Positions 17,141 through 25,577 of a stretch of DNA of 64,000 nt are shown one piece after another (the stretch's first letter is position 1; the number at the start of each line of letters is the position of its first letter). A model generated the notes under the pieces. That model was not told the DNA's origin and made no database searches. It worked only from the letters and a program-made list of their open reading frames with translations. The DNA is from Streptomyces fuscichromogenes (GTDB lineage Bacteria > Actinomycetota > Actinomycetes > Streptomycetales > Streptomycetaceae): NCBI RefSeq assembly GCF_014645815.1, contig NZ_BMML01000025.1, positions 62,001 through 126,000 of the forward strand, given 5' to 3'. Made by a program: the position numbers and the translations under genes.

Positions 17141-18046
17141 GTGAACCTGTCCCGACTCGACCTCAATCTGGTCCTGGCCCTGCGCGCGCTGCTGGAGGAG
17201 CGCAACGTCACCCGGGCCGGCGAGCGGGTCGGGCTGAGCCAGCCCGCGATGAGCGCGGCGCTGGCCCGGCTGCGCCGCCACTTCGACGACGACCTGCTCG
17301 CCCGCACCGGCAACGCCTACGAACTGACCCCGCTCGGCGCCGCCCTGCGCGAGCGCAGCGCCACCGCGTGCGATCTGCTGGAGCGTGTCTTCGCCAGCCA
17401 GGCCGACTTCGACCCGGCCACGGAGAGCCGTGAGTTCACCCTGCTCGCCTCCGACTACGGGGCGGCCGTGTTCGGTGCCGAGCTCGCCCGCGCCCTGCAC
17501 CGGGAGGCGCCCGGCATCCGGCTCGCCTTCCAGCACTCGACGCCCGCCGCGGTGGAGAACACCGCCACCGTGCTGAGCACCGTCGACGGTCTGCTGCTGC
17601 CGCACGGCATCATCGACGGCTTCCCCGCCGTCGACCTGCACCGGGACCGCTGGCTCTGCATGGTCGCCGACGACCACCCGGACGTCGGCGACGAACTCAC
17701 CCTCGACCAGCTGGCCCGTCTGCCGTGGGCCGTCTACCAGCGTCCCTACGACGCCCCGGCCGCCCGCCAGCTCAGCATGATCGGCATCAGCCCGCGGGTG
17801 GAGGTCTCCGTGCAGACCTTCCAACTGCTGCCCCACATGGTCGAGGGCACCCGCCGGGTCGCGATGATCCAGGAGCGCCTGGCCCGCAAGGCGGTGCGGT
17901 CGGCCGCGGTACGTGTCCTGCCCTGCCCCTTCGAGGCCGTACCCGTGCAGGAGGCGATGTGGTGGCACCCCGTGCACACCCAGGACGCGGCCCACATCTG
18001 GTTCCGCCGGAAGGCCGCCGAAGTGGGCGCGACGCTGATGGCCTGA
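17141..18046 (+). CDS. LysR-family transcriptional regulator
   Basis: 301 residues from the GTG at 17141; the open frame extends upstream through the operator region, so a start there is unlikely. The N-terminal winged helix is clear (DLNLVLALRALLEERNVTRAG, then SQPAMSAALARLRRHFDD), followed by a LysR substrate domain. Proteins of this kind usually activate an adjacent divergent catabolic operon when bound to a pathway intermediate. The two palindromic sites in the shared gap and the copy near the transporter gene support regulation of both units. Confidence 0.9.
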   Translation: MNLSRLDLNLVLALRALLEERNVTRAGERVGLSQPAMSAALARLRRHFDDDLLARTGNAYELTPLGAALRERSATACDLLERVFASQADFDPATESREFTLLASDYGAAVFGAELARALHREAPGIRLAFQHSTPAAVENTATVLSTVDGLLLPHGIIDGFPAVDLHRDRWLCMVADDHPDVGDELTLDQLARLPWAVYQRPYDAPAARQLSMIGISPRVEVSVQTFQLLPHMVEGTRRVAMIQERLARKAVRSAAVRVLPCPFEAVPVQEAMWWHPVHTQDAAHIWFRRKAAEVGATLMA

Positions 18047-18052
18047 ACGCCC

Positions 18053-19321
18053 CTAGGCGCGCCGCCCCGCCGTGCTCCGGGACGCCCACAACCCGGCCGC
18101 GACGAGCGCCGCGAGCAGCCCCAGCACTCCCACCGCACCGGCCAGACCGCCGACCGCGGACTCCCCGGCGAGGAGCACCAGCGGACAGACGAACTCGCCG
18201 CCGAAGAAGGCCGCCGTCCACAGCCCCGTGCCGCGGCCGCGGTCCTCGAACGCCAGCCGGGACATCGCGCCGGTGAGCAGGGCGGGCAACAGCATGCCGG
18301 TGCCCACGCAGTTGACGACCGCCCCGACGACGAGCAGCGGGGCGTTCCCGGCGAGGGACATCATCGCGAAGCCGACGGCACAGAGCGCGAGGATCGCGGG
18401 CAGCATCGGTTCGGGGGCACGCCCGAGCCGTGCGAAGGCGACCGCTCCGCCCACGGTCGCGGCACTGGCGATCGCGGTGGCCAGTCCGATCACACCGGAG
18501 TTCTCCACCCCGAGGCCGTCGAGCAGGTACGACATCTCGACCGGGACGGTGTAGAAGACCATCGCGCCGAAGAAGGTGAGAGCACAGACACCCGCCAACT
18601 GCCTTACCGGAAAGGGCCGTCGAGTCCCGGTGGGAGCCTGGCTCCCCGCGGTGGCGGCGCCCGTACCGCCGGCCGCCGTGGCCGTGCCTGCCGCCGGGCC
18701 GGGCAGGGCGACGGCCATCAGCGGGGCGAGCACCAGGCTCACGGCGTACACCCAGAAGGGAACGCGCCAGCCCGCCGATCCCGCGGCGCCGCCGAGCACG
18801 AAGAAGACGGTGGCGGACGCGGAGGCGCACATGGTCTGGAGGGCGAGGTACCGCACCCTCTGCCGGCCGGCGTAGTAGTCCCCGATCAGCGTGGTGCAGC
18901 AGGTCATGATCGCGGCCTCGGCGACCCCGACCAGGGCCCGGCTGGCGATGATCGCGCCCAGTGAGTCGAGCCAGAGCGGGGCGGTGCCGAACGCGGCGTA
19001 GAGCAGGGTCGCCACGATCAGCAGGCGCTTGCGGCCCAGCCGGTCCACGATCACCCCGGCGAACGGGGCCAGCAGTGCGAGTGCCAGCGCCGGGACGGTC
19101 AGCGCGAGGGGCACCAGCGCCTTGGCGCCGGGAACGGACGCGAAGTGGTCCTGCATCCTCGGCAGCACCGGGGCGATGAGCACCGCGCCCAGGATCGGCA
19201 GACAGCTGCCCGCCATCAACAGGGTGACGCGCAGCAGGTGGGCCGGGCCGGAGACGACCACGGGGGACGGGGCGGTGTCGTCGACCTCGGCGGGGGACGG
19301 CGACGGAGGGGATCCGGGCAT
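18053..19321 (-). CDS. MFS transporter, probably for an aromatic acid or related substrate
   Basis: 422 residues with about 12 membrane segments. The MFS loop 2-3 motif appears as GVIVDRLGRKRLLI. I chose the ATG at 19321 because GGAG precedes it and the first helix then begins about 35 residues in; starts at 19357 or 19519 add a long polar leader with no ribosome site, and the latter would overlap the palindrome. It is convergent with lysR (6-base gap). The shared palindrome upstream suggests it imports the substrate of the ring-cleavage operon. Confidence 0.85.
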   Translation of the reverse strand: MPGSPPSPSPAEVDDTAPSPVVVSGPAHLLRVTLLMAGSCLPILGAVLIAPVLPRMQDHFASVPGAKALVPLALTVPALALALLAPFAGVIVDRLGRKRLLIVATLLYAAFGTAPLWLDSLGAIIASRALVGVAEAAIMTCCTTLIGDYYAGRQRVRYLALQTMCASASATVFFVLGGAAGSAGWRVPFWVYAVSLVLAPLMAVALPGPAAGTATAAGGTGAATAGSQAPTGTRRPFPVRQLAGVCALTFFGAMVFYTVPVEMSYLLDGLGVENSGVIGLATAIASAATVGGAVAFARLGRAPEPMLPAILALCAVGFAMMSLAGNAPLLVVGAVVNCVGTGMLLPALLTGAMSRLAFEDRGRGTGLWTAAFFGGEFVCPLVLLAGESAVGGLAGAVGVLGLLAALVAAGLWASRSTAGRRA

Positions 19322-19506
19322 GGCGACTCCAGGGGACGGTGTACGGGAGCGGGGCATGCCTGTCACGGGCGCCTGCGGCGCACGGCATGCCGGCCGGGGC
19401 CGCACACCGGCGGCTGGTCCGGACAGCGGCGTGCGGGTAGGCACGACTATGGGGGCGCCGGGCACCCCGCCGCCATCCACCACACGATCCGGATCCGCTA
19501 TCCCGC

Positions 19507-19525
19507 TCATCCACACCATGGATGA
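19507..19525. promoter_or_regulatory. Palindrome TCATCCA-N5-TGGATGA, copy of the LysR-region site
   Basis: A perfect inverted repeat with 7-base arms, 186 bases upstream of the MFS start. Sixteen of its bases (19508-19523) match the element at 17099-17114 exactly. Such a match at two promoters of functionally linked genes is unlikely by chance and suggests a common operator. Confidence 0.65.
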
Positions 19526-19582
19526 CCTGGCCCCGCACCCGCGGGGCCCATGGGTCGTCCGGGCCGGGTCCCCGGCGCGGGG

Positions 19583-20443
19583 TCACCGCCTCGCAGCCGC
19601 CAGGTACTCGCCGATCTTCTCCCGCATGAAGAGGGAGGACTCCCTGGCCTTCTCCTCCCACGCGAACACGCAGGCGGTGAGGGTGCCGTCGAAGCCGTTC
19701 GCGTGCAGTGCGCGGAAGAGCTCGTCGAAGTCGACCTCGCCCTCGCCCATGTTCAGGTGCTGGTGGATACGGGCCTGGGTGCCGGGCGGGTTGAGGATGT
19801 AGCGGTTGCCGGAGGACGCGGTGTGGTCGAGGGCGTCGGCGAGGTGGACGTGGGTGAGGAGGTCGCCCGCGTGCGCGATGATGCCGGGGGCGTCGTCGCC
19901 GATGTGGAAGGTGTGCGGGGCGCAGTAGAGGAAGCTGACGTCGGGGTGGTTGATGCCCCGGATCAGGTTGACGGCGTCGTAGCCGTTCTCGACGAAGTCG
20001 TCGGGGTGGGGCTCCAGGGCGAGCTTGATGCCCTCGCGCTCGAACAGCGGGAGGAGTTCGTCGAGGGACTTCCAGAACTGGGCCTCGCTGCGATCGGCGT
20101 CCTCCGGCCGGCCGTTGAACTCCGAGATCATGCTGGTGACCCCGAGGTCGGCGGCGATCCGGATCGAGCGCTTCCAGTACCGTACGGCCGCCTGCCGGGC
20201 GTCCTCGTCCGGCCCTGACCAGCGGAACAGCGGCAGCAGGGAGGAGATGCCGACCCCGGCGGCCGCCAGCGACCTGCGGAACTTCGCGACCGTGGCGTCG
20301 TCGACGCGCGGATGGCGGAAGAACGGGATGAAGTCCTCGCGCGGCGACAGCTCGATCCACTCGTAGCCCAGCTCCGCCACCACGGCGGGCAGTTCGAGCA
20401 GCGGCACGTGGCGGATCATGTACGGGTCGAGGGCGATCTTCAT
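19583..20443 (-). CDS. Sugar phosphate isomerase/epimerase (xylose isomerase-like TIM barrel)
   Basis: 286 residues, the usual length. The AP-endonuclease-2/xylose isomerase-like barrel is recognisable from ELSPREDFIPFF, LALEPHPDDFV, HVHLAD and a C-terminal segment with EGEVDFDELF. Likely metal ligands are the Glu of LEPHP, an Asp/His pair in the HVHLAD strand, and a late Glu. Members isomerise or epimerise keto-inositols and other sugars (IolE/IolI types). It lies 356 bases after the second isomerase, with a strong hairpin between, so it may be expressed separately. The start is the first ATG of the domain. Confidence 0.87.
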   Translation of the reverse strand: MKIALDPYMIRHVPLLELPAVVAELGYEWIELSPREDFIPFFRHPRVDDATVAKFRRSLAAAGVGISSLLPLFRWSGPDEDARQAAVRYWKRSIRIAADLGVTSMISEFNGRPEDADRSEAQFWKSLDELLPLFEREGIKLALEPHPDDFVENGYDAVNLIRGINHPDVSFLYCAPHTFHIGDDAPGIIAHAGDLLTHVHLADALDHTASSGNRYILNPPGTQARIHQHLNMGEGEVDFDELFRALHANGFDGTLTACVFAWEEKARESSLFMREKIGEYLAAARR

Positions 20444-20512
20444 GGCGGGTGGGTGCTCCTTGGCGTTCGAGGTCTGCGTGGGTCCGGACGAGGTCGCCGG
20501 AGCCCCTTCTTT

Positions 20513-20541
20513 CCCGGGGCGGCGGACGTCGCCGCCCCGGG
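20513..20541. terminator. GC-rich hairpin between two isomerase genes
   Basis: Twelve-base perfect arms (CCCGGGGCGGCG and its complement) around the 5-base loop GACGT. There is no U-tract on either strand, which is common for Streptomyces terminators. It lies downstream of the isomerase at 20800 and upstream of the one at 20443 in the 356-base gap 20444-20799; I see no gene in the rest of that gap. Confidence 0.5.
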
Positions 20542-20799
20542 GCGAGGTGTCCGAAGGTGTCGATGTGGCTGGGTTCGCGGGTGCCGGCGACGACGGCGTC
20601 GGGTCGGCCGAAGCGCCCGGTGCCGGCGGCCACGCGCACGCGAGTGCACCCGTGGCCGTCACGTCGGCGGCCGGTGTCCGGACGCGCTCGGCGTCGCAGC
20701 CGGCCACGGTTTCCCGCAGCGCCTGCGGACGGCGGCCGGGGACCGGCACGCCCGCTCCCGGTTTTGGGTACGCGCGCGGTCGCCCGGCCGCCCAGGCGG

Positions 20800-21813
20800 T
20801 CACGCCCGCAGACTCTCCTGGAGCGCGGCGTCGGCGGCCTTGAGGACCCCGGCGGCGACGGCGACGCCCTCGACGCGGCCGAGTTCGGTGTCCTCGTGCT
20901 CGATGTTGACCAGCATGTCCGGGTCGACCTCGTGCAGGGCGCGCAGGAACTCGGTCCAGTACCCGACGTCGTGGCCCTTGCCGAGCGCGACGAAGTCCCA
21001 GGCGGAGTTCTTCGGCCACTCGTTGGCCCATTCGTCGCCGCCGAGGTTGGTGCGCGGCTCCTCGGGCGACAGACGGCGGAAGCTGTTGTCGAGGACGCCG
21101 TTGAGGGCGGCGTGTTCGGGGTTGACGCGGACGTCCTTGGCGGCGGCGTGGAAGACGAGTGCGCCGAGGTGGCGCACGACCGCGACGGGGTCCATCTGCT
21201 GCCAGAACAGGTGGGAGGCGTCCAGTTCGACGCCGACGTGGGTGGCGCCGGTGAGGTCGATGAGCCGGTGGATGTCGGCGGAGTTGAAGACGACGTTCTG
21301 CGGGTGCAGTTCGAGGGCCACCTTGACGTCGTGGTCGGCGGCGAGGCGGTCGGTCTCGCGCCAGAAGTCGGCGGCGATCTTCCACTGGTGGTCCAGGACG
21401 TCGAGGGCGGCGGAGTTCCACGCGTTGACGATCCAGTTGGGGCGGGTGGCGCCCGCCTCGCCGCCGGGCAGGCCGGACATGGTGACCAGGCGGTGCTGGC
21501 CGAGGCGTTCGGCGAGGCGGATGGAGCGGCGGATGTCCTCGGCGTGCTTCTCTCCGATGGCCGGGTTCGGGTGCAGCGGGTTGCCGTTGGCGTTGAGGCC
21601 GGCGATGGCGACGCCGGTGCCCTCGAAGAGGCCGAGGAAGTCGTCGCGGGCGGTGTCGCTGACCAGGATGTCGTCGAGGGCCGGTACGTGCACGGCCGGG
21701 AGGAAGCCGCCGGTGTTGATCTCGATGCCGGTCAGACCGAGATCGGCGATGACCTTGATCGCCTCGGGCAGTGGCCGGTCGTGCAGGATCGCGTTGTAGA
21801 GGCCCAGCTTCAT
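20800..21813 (-). CDS. Sugar phosphate isomerase/epimerase (xylose isomerase-like TIM barrel)
   Basis: 337 residues of the same superfamily as the gene at 19583 but clearly different in sequence. Visible barrel motifs are GLTGIEINTGGF, VALELHPQNVVF, VGVELDASHLFWQ and VNIEHEDTEL; the Glu, Asp and His residues there match the usual metal ligands. GAGGAA precedes the ATG at 21813. It follows the Gfo/Idh/MocA gene by 74 bases on the same strand. Together they form an oxidation-isomerisation pair typical of inositol or rare-sugar breakdown. Confidence 0.88.
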   Translation of the reverse strand: MKLGLYNAILHDRPLPEAIKVIADLGLTGIEINTGGFLPAVHVPALDDILVSDTARDDFLGLFEGTGVAIAGLNANGNPLHPNPAIGEKHAEDIRRSIRLAERLGQHRLVTMSGLPGGEAGATRPNWIVNAWNSAALDVLDHQWKIAADFWRETDRLAADHDVKVALELHPQNVVFNSADIHRLIDLTGATHVGVELDASHLFWQQMDPVAVVRHLGALVFHAAAKDVRVNPEHAALNGVLDNSFRRLSPEEPRTNLGGDEWANEWPKNSAWDFVALGKGHDVGYWTEFLRALHEVDPDMLVNIEHEDTELGRVEGVAVAAGVLKAADAALQESLRA

Positions 21814-21887
21814 CGTGTGTTTCCTCGGTCCTTCTCGGGGTGGCGGTGCGGGTGCCTTCAGGGGGCGGGTGAGGCCAGGGGCTCGGG

Positions 21888-23069
21888 CTACTGGACGGTG
21901 ACGGCCTTGCCGCCCGCGTCGGCGGAGGCGACGATCGCGTCGATGACGCGCAGGTTGTGCAGCCCGTCGGCGAGGGTGGGGCAGGACGGCAGCCGGTCCA
22001 GGCCGGCGATCTGCTCCAGGAAGGCGCGGGCCTGCCAGACGAAGAACTCGTGCTGGCCGTGGCCGACGCTGGGGAAGTCCATGGGCAGGCCGCCGGCGAC
22101 GTAGGGGTGGCCGGGGCCGACCACCACCCGCCGGTAGCCGTCCACCGGGTCGGCGGCGGCGGAGTCGGCGATGGTGAACTCGGCCGGACGCGACAGCTCG
22201 AAGGTCGCCGCGCCGCCCTTGGTGAACACCTCGAAGCCCAGGGAGTTGGCCAGGCCCCGGGCGATGCGCGAGACGGAGAAGGTGCCGACTGCACCGGACG
22301 CGAAGGCCGCGGTGAAGGTGGCGATGTCGTCGTTCCCGACCCGTTCGCGTTCCTGGCCCACCGCCACGTCGGCCGAGTGTCCGACCGCGGTGCCCAGCGG
22401 TACGGGACGGTCGGGCACCTGGGTGGAGAGCACGGCGCCCTGCACGCTCTGCACCGGGCCGCAGAAGTATTCGCCGAGGTCGATGAGGTGACTGCCGATG
22501 TCGGAGAGCGCGCCGGAGCCGAGCGGTCCCCGGTAGCGCCAGCTGATGGGCGCGTCGGGGTTGTGGCCGTAGTCGCACCAGTAGTGCCCGTTGAAGTGCT
22601 GCACCGCCCCGAGCGAGCCGTCCAGCACCTGCTGCCGTACGGCGTTGATCGCGGGGGAGCGGCGGAAGGTGAAGCCGGTGGCCGCGACCAGGCCGGTGCC
22701 CTCGGCCGCGTCCACCATGGCCTGCGCGTCGGCCACCGACGGGGCGAGCGGCTTCTCGCACAGCACGTGCTTGCCGGCCGCCAGCAGCGCCTCGACGATC
22801 TCGCGGTGCAGGTGGTTGGCGACCACGACGCTGACCGCGTCGATGTCGTCGGCCTCGGCGATCGCCCGCCAGTCGGTCACGGCCCGCTCGAAGCCGTAAC
22901 GGCGGGCCGCGTCCTGTGCGAACGGCTCGTGCGCGTCGGCGACGGCGACCAGCCGCACCTCGGGCAGCCCGGCACCGTACAGCGTGGCGGCCTGCCGGTA
23001 CCCGTTGAGGTGGGCCCGGCCCGCCATTCCGGCTCCGACAACCGCGACCCCGATCGGCCGTGTGCTCAT
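21888..23069 (-). CDS. Gfo/Idh/MocA-family NAD(P)-dependent oxidoreductase
   Basis: 393 residues. The N-terminal Rossmann fold carries GVAVVGAGMAGRAH, and the family motif EKPLAPS follows (the conserved EKP). The C-terminal alpha/beta domain has the usual GSHLIDLGEYF segment with the His-Asp pair. GAGGAAG lies 5 bases before the ATG at 23069; I rejected the longer frame from 23165 because it runs into the operator. The family oxidises inositols and sugars. The gene is divergent from the LacI gene, with a LacI-type operator between. Confidence 0.92.
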   Translation of the reverse strand: MSTRPIGVAVVGAGMAGRAHLNGYRQAATLYGAGLPEVRLVAVADAHEPFAQDAARRYGFERAVTDWRAIAEADDIDAVSVVVANHLHREIVEALLAAGKHVLCEKPLAPSVADAQAMVDAAEGTGLVAATGFTFRRSPAINAVRQQVLDGSLGAVQHFNGHYWCDYGHNPDAPISWRYRGPLGSGALSDIGSHLIDLGEYFCGPVQSVQGAVLSTQVPDRPVPLGTAVGHSADVAVGQERERVGNDDIATFTAAFASGAVGTFSVSRIARGLANSLGFEVFTKGGAATFELSRPAEFTIADSAAADPVDGYRRVVVGPGHPYVAGGLPMDFPSVGHGQHEFFVWQARAFLEQIAGLDRLPSCPTLADGLHNLRVIDAIVASADAGGKAVTVQ

Positions 23070-23173
23070 CGTGCTTCCTCTCCGGCGCGACGGCGCGCCG
23101 TGACTGGGGGGTGGGGACCTGACGTCGTGGGATCTCGGGCTCCGTTGCGGGCCCGGATCGACCAAGACCTTTC

Positions 23174-23187
23174 TTAAAGCGTTTTAA
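23174..23187. promoter_or_regulatory. LacI-type operator TTAAAGCGTTTTAA
   Basis: A 14-base near-palindrome with the central CG typical of LacI/GalR sites, in the divergent gap between the oxidoreductase (23069) and the lacI-like gene (23256). A second copy of the same form is at 24134, before the ABC transporter. AT-rich elements stand out strongly in this DNA. Confidence 0.75.
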
Positions 23188-23255
23188 TTGCTGGTACTAT
23201 CGGCGGCGTCACGAGCAGATGTCAAGGGTGTTGCCGCAAAATCGCAGGAGGTCGC

Positions 23256-24064
23256 GTGGACGGGCGCGGCCCTGCTGCTCCGGTGGGCGGCAACGGTGCG
23301 GCGCCGCGGCTCCGGCTGGGGGACGTCGCCGCCCGCGTCGGTCTCTCGACGGCCTCGGTGTCCCTGGTGCTGCGGGGCGCGCCCGGCCCCGGCGAGCGCA
23401 CCCGGCAGCGGGTCCTGAAGGCGGCCGCCGGGCTCAGTTACCGCCCCGACCGCACCGCCGGCGCCCTCGCCGACAGGCGGGCCGGCTGCTCGGCGTCATG
23501 GTCGATGTGCACAGCCCCTTCCGCGCCGAGCTGTTCGAGCCCTTCCGTGCCGAGCTGGTCGAGCATCTGCACGCCGCCGCCGAGGAGGTCGGGTACGACC
23601 TCGTCCTGAGCGCCCTGACCAGGACCCGGGACGAGAACACGGCCGTCGAGACGCTGCTGGCGTTCCGCTGCGAGGCGCTGATCCTGCTCGGCCCGGTCGC
23701 CCCCGCCGCCACCCTCGCCGGCCTCGACCGCAGGGCACCGGTCGTCTCGGTGGGCCGCCGACTCGCCGGGGCCGGTCTCGACGTCGTGCGCAGCGCGGAC
23801 GACGTCGGTGTCGGCCGGGTCGTCGACCACCTGCTGGGCCTCGGTCATCGTGCGATCGCCCACGTCGGCGGCGGCAAGGGCGTCATCACCATCGACCGCC
23901 GCCGCGGCCACCGCGCCGCCATGCGCCGCCGCGGTCCCGGCGGGTGGATCAGGATCCTCCGCGGGGACCGCACCGAGGAGGCCGGCACCACGCTGGCCCT
24001 GGGTGTGGGTGCGGTCGTCGGGGGCCGGAGTGCGTGGCGAATACAGCTTTTCCCGGGCGGATAA
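23256..24064 (+). pseudogene. LacI-family regulator, frameshifted and 3' truncated
   Basis: The GTG at 23256 has AGGAGG upstream and starts a normal LacI helix-turn-helix (LRLGDVAARVGLSTASVS). The frame is lost near 23480-23495, where one base seems missing. The core domain continues in another plus frame (LLGVMVDVHSPFRAEL, then VVDHLLGLGHRAIAHVGG). Homology stops after TEEAG near 24000, so the last 100 or so residues of the sugar-binding domain are gone. A sequencing error could explain the frameshift but not the missing end. The DNA-binding domain alone might still be made. Its presumed operators at 23174 and 24134 are intact. Confidence 0.75.
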
Positions 24065-24093
24065 CGGGACGGTGTGCATGTCTGAACAAACCC

Positions 24094-24122
24094 TTGACAC
24101 GTATCCGAAACACAAGCATGCT
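24094..24122 (+). promoter_or_regulatory. Sigma-70-type promoter of the ABC transporter
   Basis: TTGACA at 24094-24099, a 17-base spacer, and CATGCT at 24117-24122. The LacI-type operator at 24134-24147 lies just past the expected transcription start, a classic repressor position. The gap 24065-24395 holds only this promoter, the operator and a long leader. Confidence 0.65.
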
Positions 24123-24133
24123 CTGGCCACCGC

Positions 24134-24147
24134 TTAAAGCGATTTAA
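24134..24147. promoter_or_regulatory. LacI-type operator TTAAAGCGATTTAA
   Basis: Second copy of the operator at 23174, differing only at one position within the 14 bases. It lies 12 bases after the -10 element of the transporter promoter and 248 bases before the binding-protein start. Confidence 0.75.
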
Positions 24148-24395
24148 ACATCGCGGATCCGCCACCCGTCACCCAGCCCGGCGTCGCCGTGAAGCGGTGC
24201 CGGGGCACCCCCGCGACGAGCCGTTCCACCGACCGCCGGCACCTCCGGGCCCGACCCGGCGAAACGTCCGGTACCGCGAACGCGCCGGGCTTCCCCGGGC
24301 CCGCGTGCGACCCGCTTCGCACACCAGCACACCCCGAGCCATGCCCGGCCCCGCTCACGCACCGCCCGGCACCACACGAAGGAGCACCCCAGCAC

Positions 24396-25484
24396 ATGGA
24401 ACGCACGCAGACCTGGCGGCCCGCCGGCCGCCGTCTCTCCAGAAGTGGTCTGACCGCGGTGGGCCTGCTCGCCCTGGCGGCCACCGCGCTCACCGGGTGC
24501 GCCAGCGGCAAGGCCACCGGCGACGACACGGGCCAGGCGACGGCGTCCGCCGGCGGATCGACGTCGAGTACGACGACCGGTGGCAAGGTCTCCATCGTCG
24601 TCATCGGCGGCAAGGCCGACGACCCGTTCTGGTCCACCATCAAGCGCGGCGGCGAGGACGCGGCGAAGCTGGTGAAGGCGAACGGCGGCACGGTGACCTT
24701 CCTGGGCCCGCAGAACTACGACAACCTCGGCCCGGACGCGGCCAAGCTGACCCAGACCGCGCTCTCCCAGAACCCCTCGGCCATCGTGGTGCCGGACTGG
24801 GTGCCCGACAGCCAGAACGCGGCGATCAAGCAGGCCGTGGCCAAGGGCGTCAAGGTGTTCATCTACAACTCGGGCGGCGTCGAGCAGGCCGACAGGACCG
24901 GCGGCATCAAGTACATCGGCTCGGACGACTACCAGGCCGGCAAGGCCGGCGGCGTCAAGTTCGCCGAGTCCGGCGCCAAGAACATCCTGTGCGTCAACAC
25001 CGTGCCTGGCGCGGCCAATTCGGAGGCCCGCTGCAAGGGCATCGCCGACGGCGCCAAGAGCAAGGGTGCCAAGTCCAAGCAACTGGCCCTGCCGTCCTCC
25101 AACTTCGGCAACCCCTCCGCCGTCACCCAGGCGATCAAGGGTGCGCTGCTGAAGGACGGCAGCGTCGACGCCCTGGTGACGATCGGTGTCCAGGACGCGG
25201 ACAGCGCGGCCTCGGCGATCGACCAGGCCAAGGCCGCCGCCAAGGTCAAGCTGGGCACCTTCGACCTCTCGCAGACCCAGCTGGAGCGCATCAAGGCGGG
25301 CAAGCAGCTCTTCGCCATCGACCAGCAGCCCTACCTCCAGGGCTTCTACGCGGTGTCGATCGCGAACCAGTACCTGTCCTACGGGGTGATCCCGCCGCAG
25401 AACCCGCTGCTGACCGGCCCGCTCCTGGTCACCGAGGACAACGTCGGCTCGGCGATCTCCGGCACCAAGGCCGGCGTCCGCTGA
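24396..25484 (+). CDS. Sugar ABC transporter substrate-binding lipoprotein (CUT2 type)
   Basis: 362 residues. The N-terminus is a lipoprotein signal with lipobox LTGC, followed by a Ser/Thr/Gly-rich linker, then a periplasmic-binding-protein type 1 domain of the RbsB kind (VVIGGKADDPFWSTIKRG, then LLTGPLLVTEDNV near the end). GAAGGAG precedes the ATG at 24396. It is first in a three-gene transporter operon. It should capture a sugar or polyol outside the membrane, and the inositol-type enzymes upstream suggest an inositol or related compound. Confidence 0.92.
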   Translation: MERTQTWRPAGRRLSRSGLTAVGLLALAATALTGCASGKATGDDTGQATASAGGSTSSTTTGGKVSIVVIGGKADDPFWSTIKRGGEDAAKLVKANGGTVTFLGPQNYDNLGPDAAKLTQTALSQNPSAIVVPDWVPDSQNAAIKQAVAKGVKVFIYNSGGVEQADRTGGIKYIGSDDYQAGKAGGVKFAESGAKNILCVNTVPGAANSEARCKGIADGAKSKGAKSKQLALPSSNFGNPSAVTQAIKGALLKDGSVDALVTIGVQDADSAASAIDQAKAAAKVKLGTFDLSQTQLERIKAGKQLFAIDQQPYLQGFYAVSIANQYLSYGVIPPQNPLLTGPLLVTEDNVGSAISGTKAGVR

Positions 25485-25494
25485 CCCACCCACC

Positions 25495-25527
25495 GGTGCC
25501 GGGCCCGCCTCCCCGGGGCCCGGCACC
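25495..25527 (+). other. Intercistronic hairpin after the binding-protein gene
   Basis: Perfect 12-base arms (GGTGCCGGGCCC and its complement) around a 9-base loop, 10 bases after the binding-protein stop and 50 bases before the permease. Hairpins here usually stabilise or attenuate the mRNA so that binding protein exceeds membrane components. Confidence 0.6.
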
Positions 25528-25577
25528 CCTCCACCCGCTTCGCAGCACAACCGGATTCCAAAGGTGACTTCATTCCG

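Noticed and set aside
21730..21738. Another GGTCAGACC sequence
   Set aside because: It lies inside the isomerase coding region (codons for a conserved LTG segment), not at a promoter.
19583..22294. A 903-codon open minus frame joining the isomerase to upstream sequence
   Set aside because: Only the part from 20443 down has coding character for the isomerase; the rest is out of frame with the second isomerase and the oxidoreductase.
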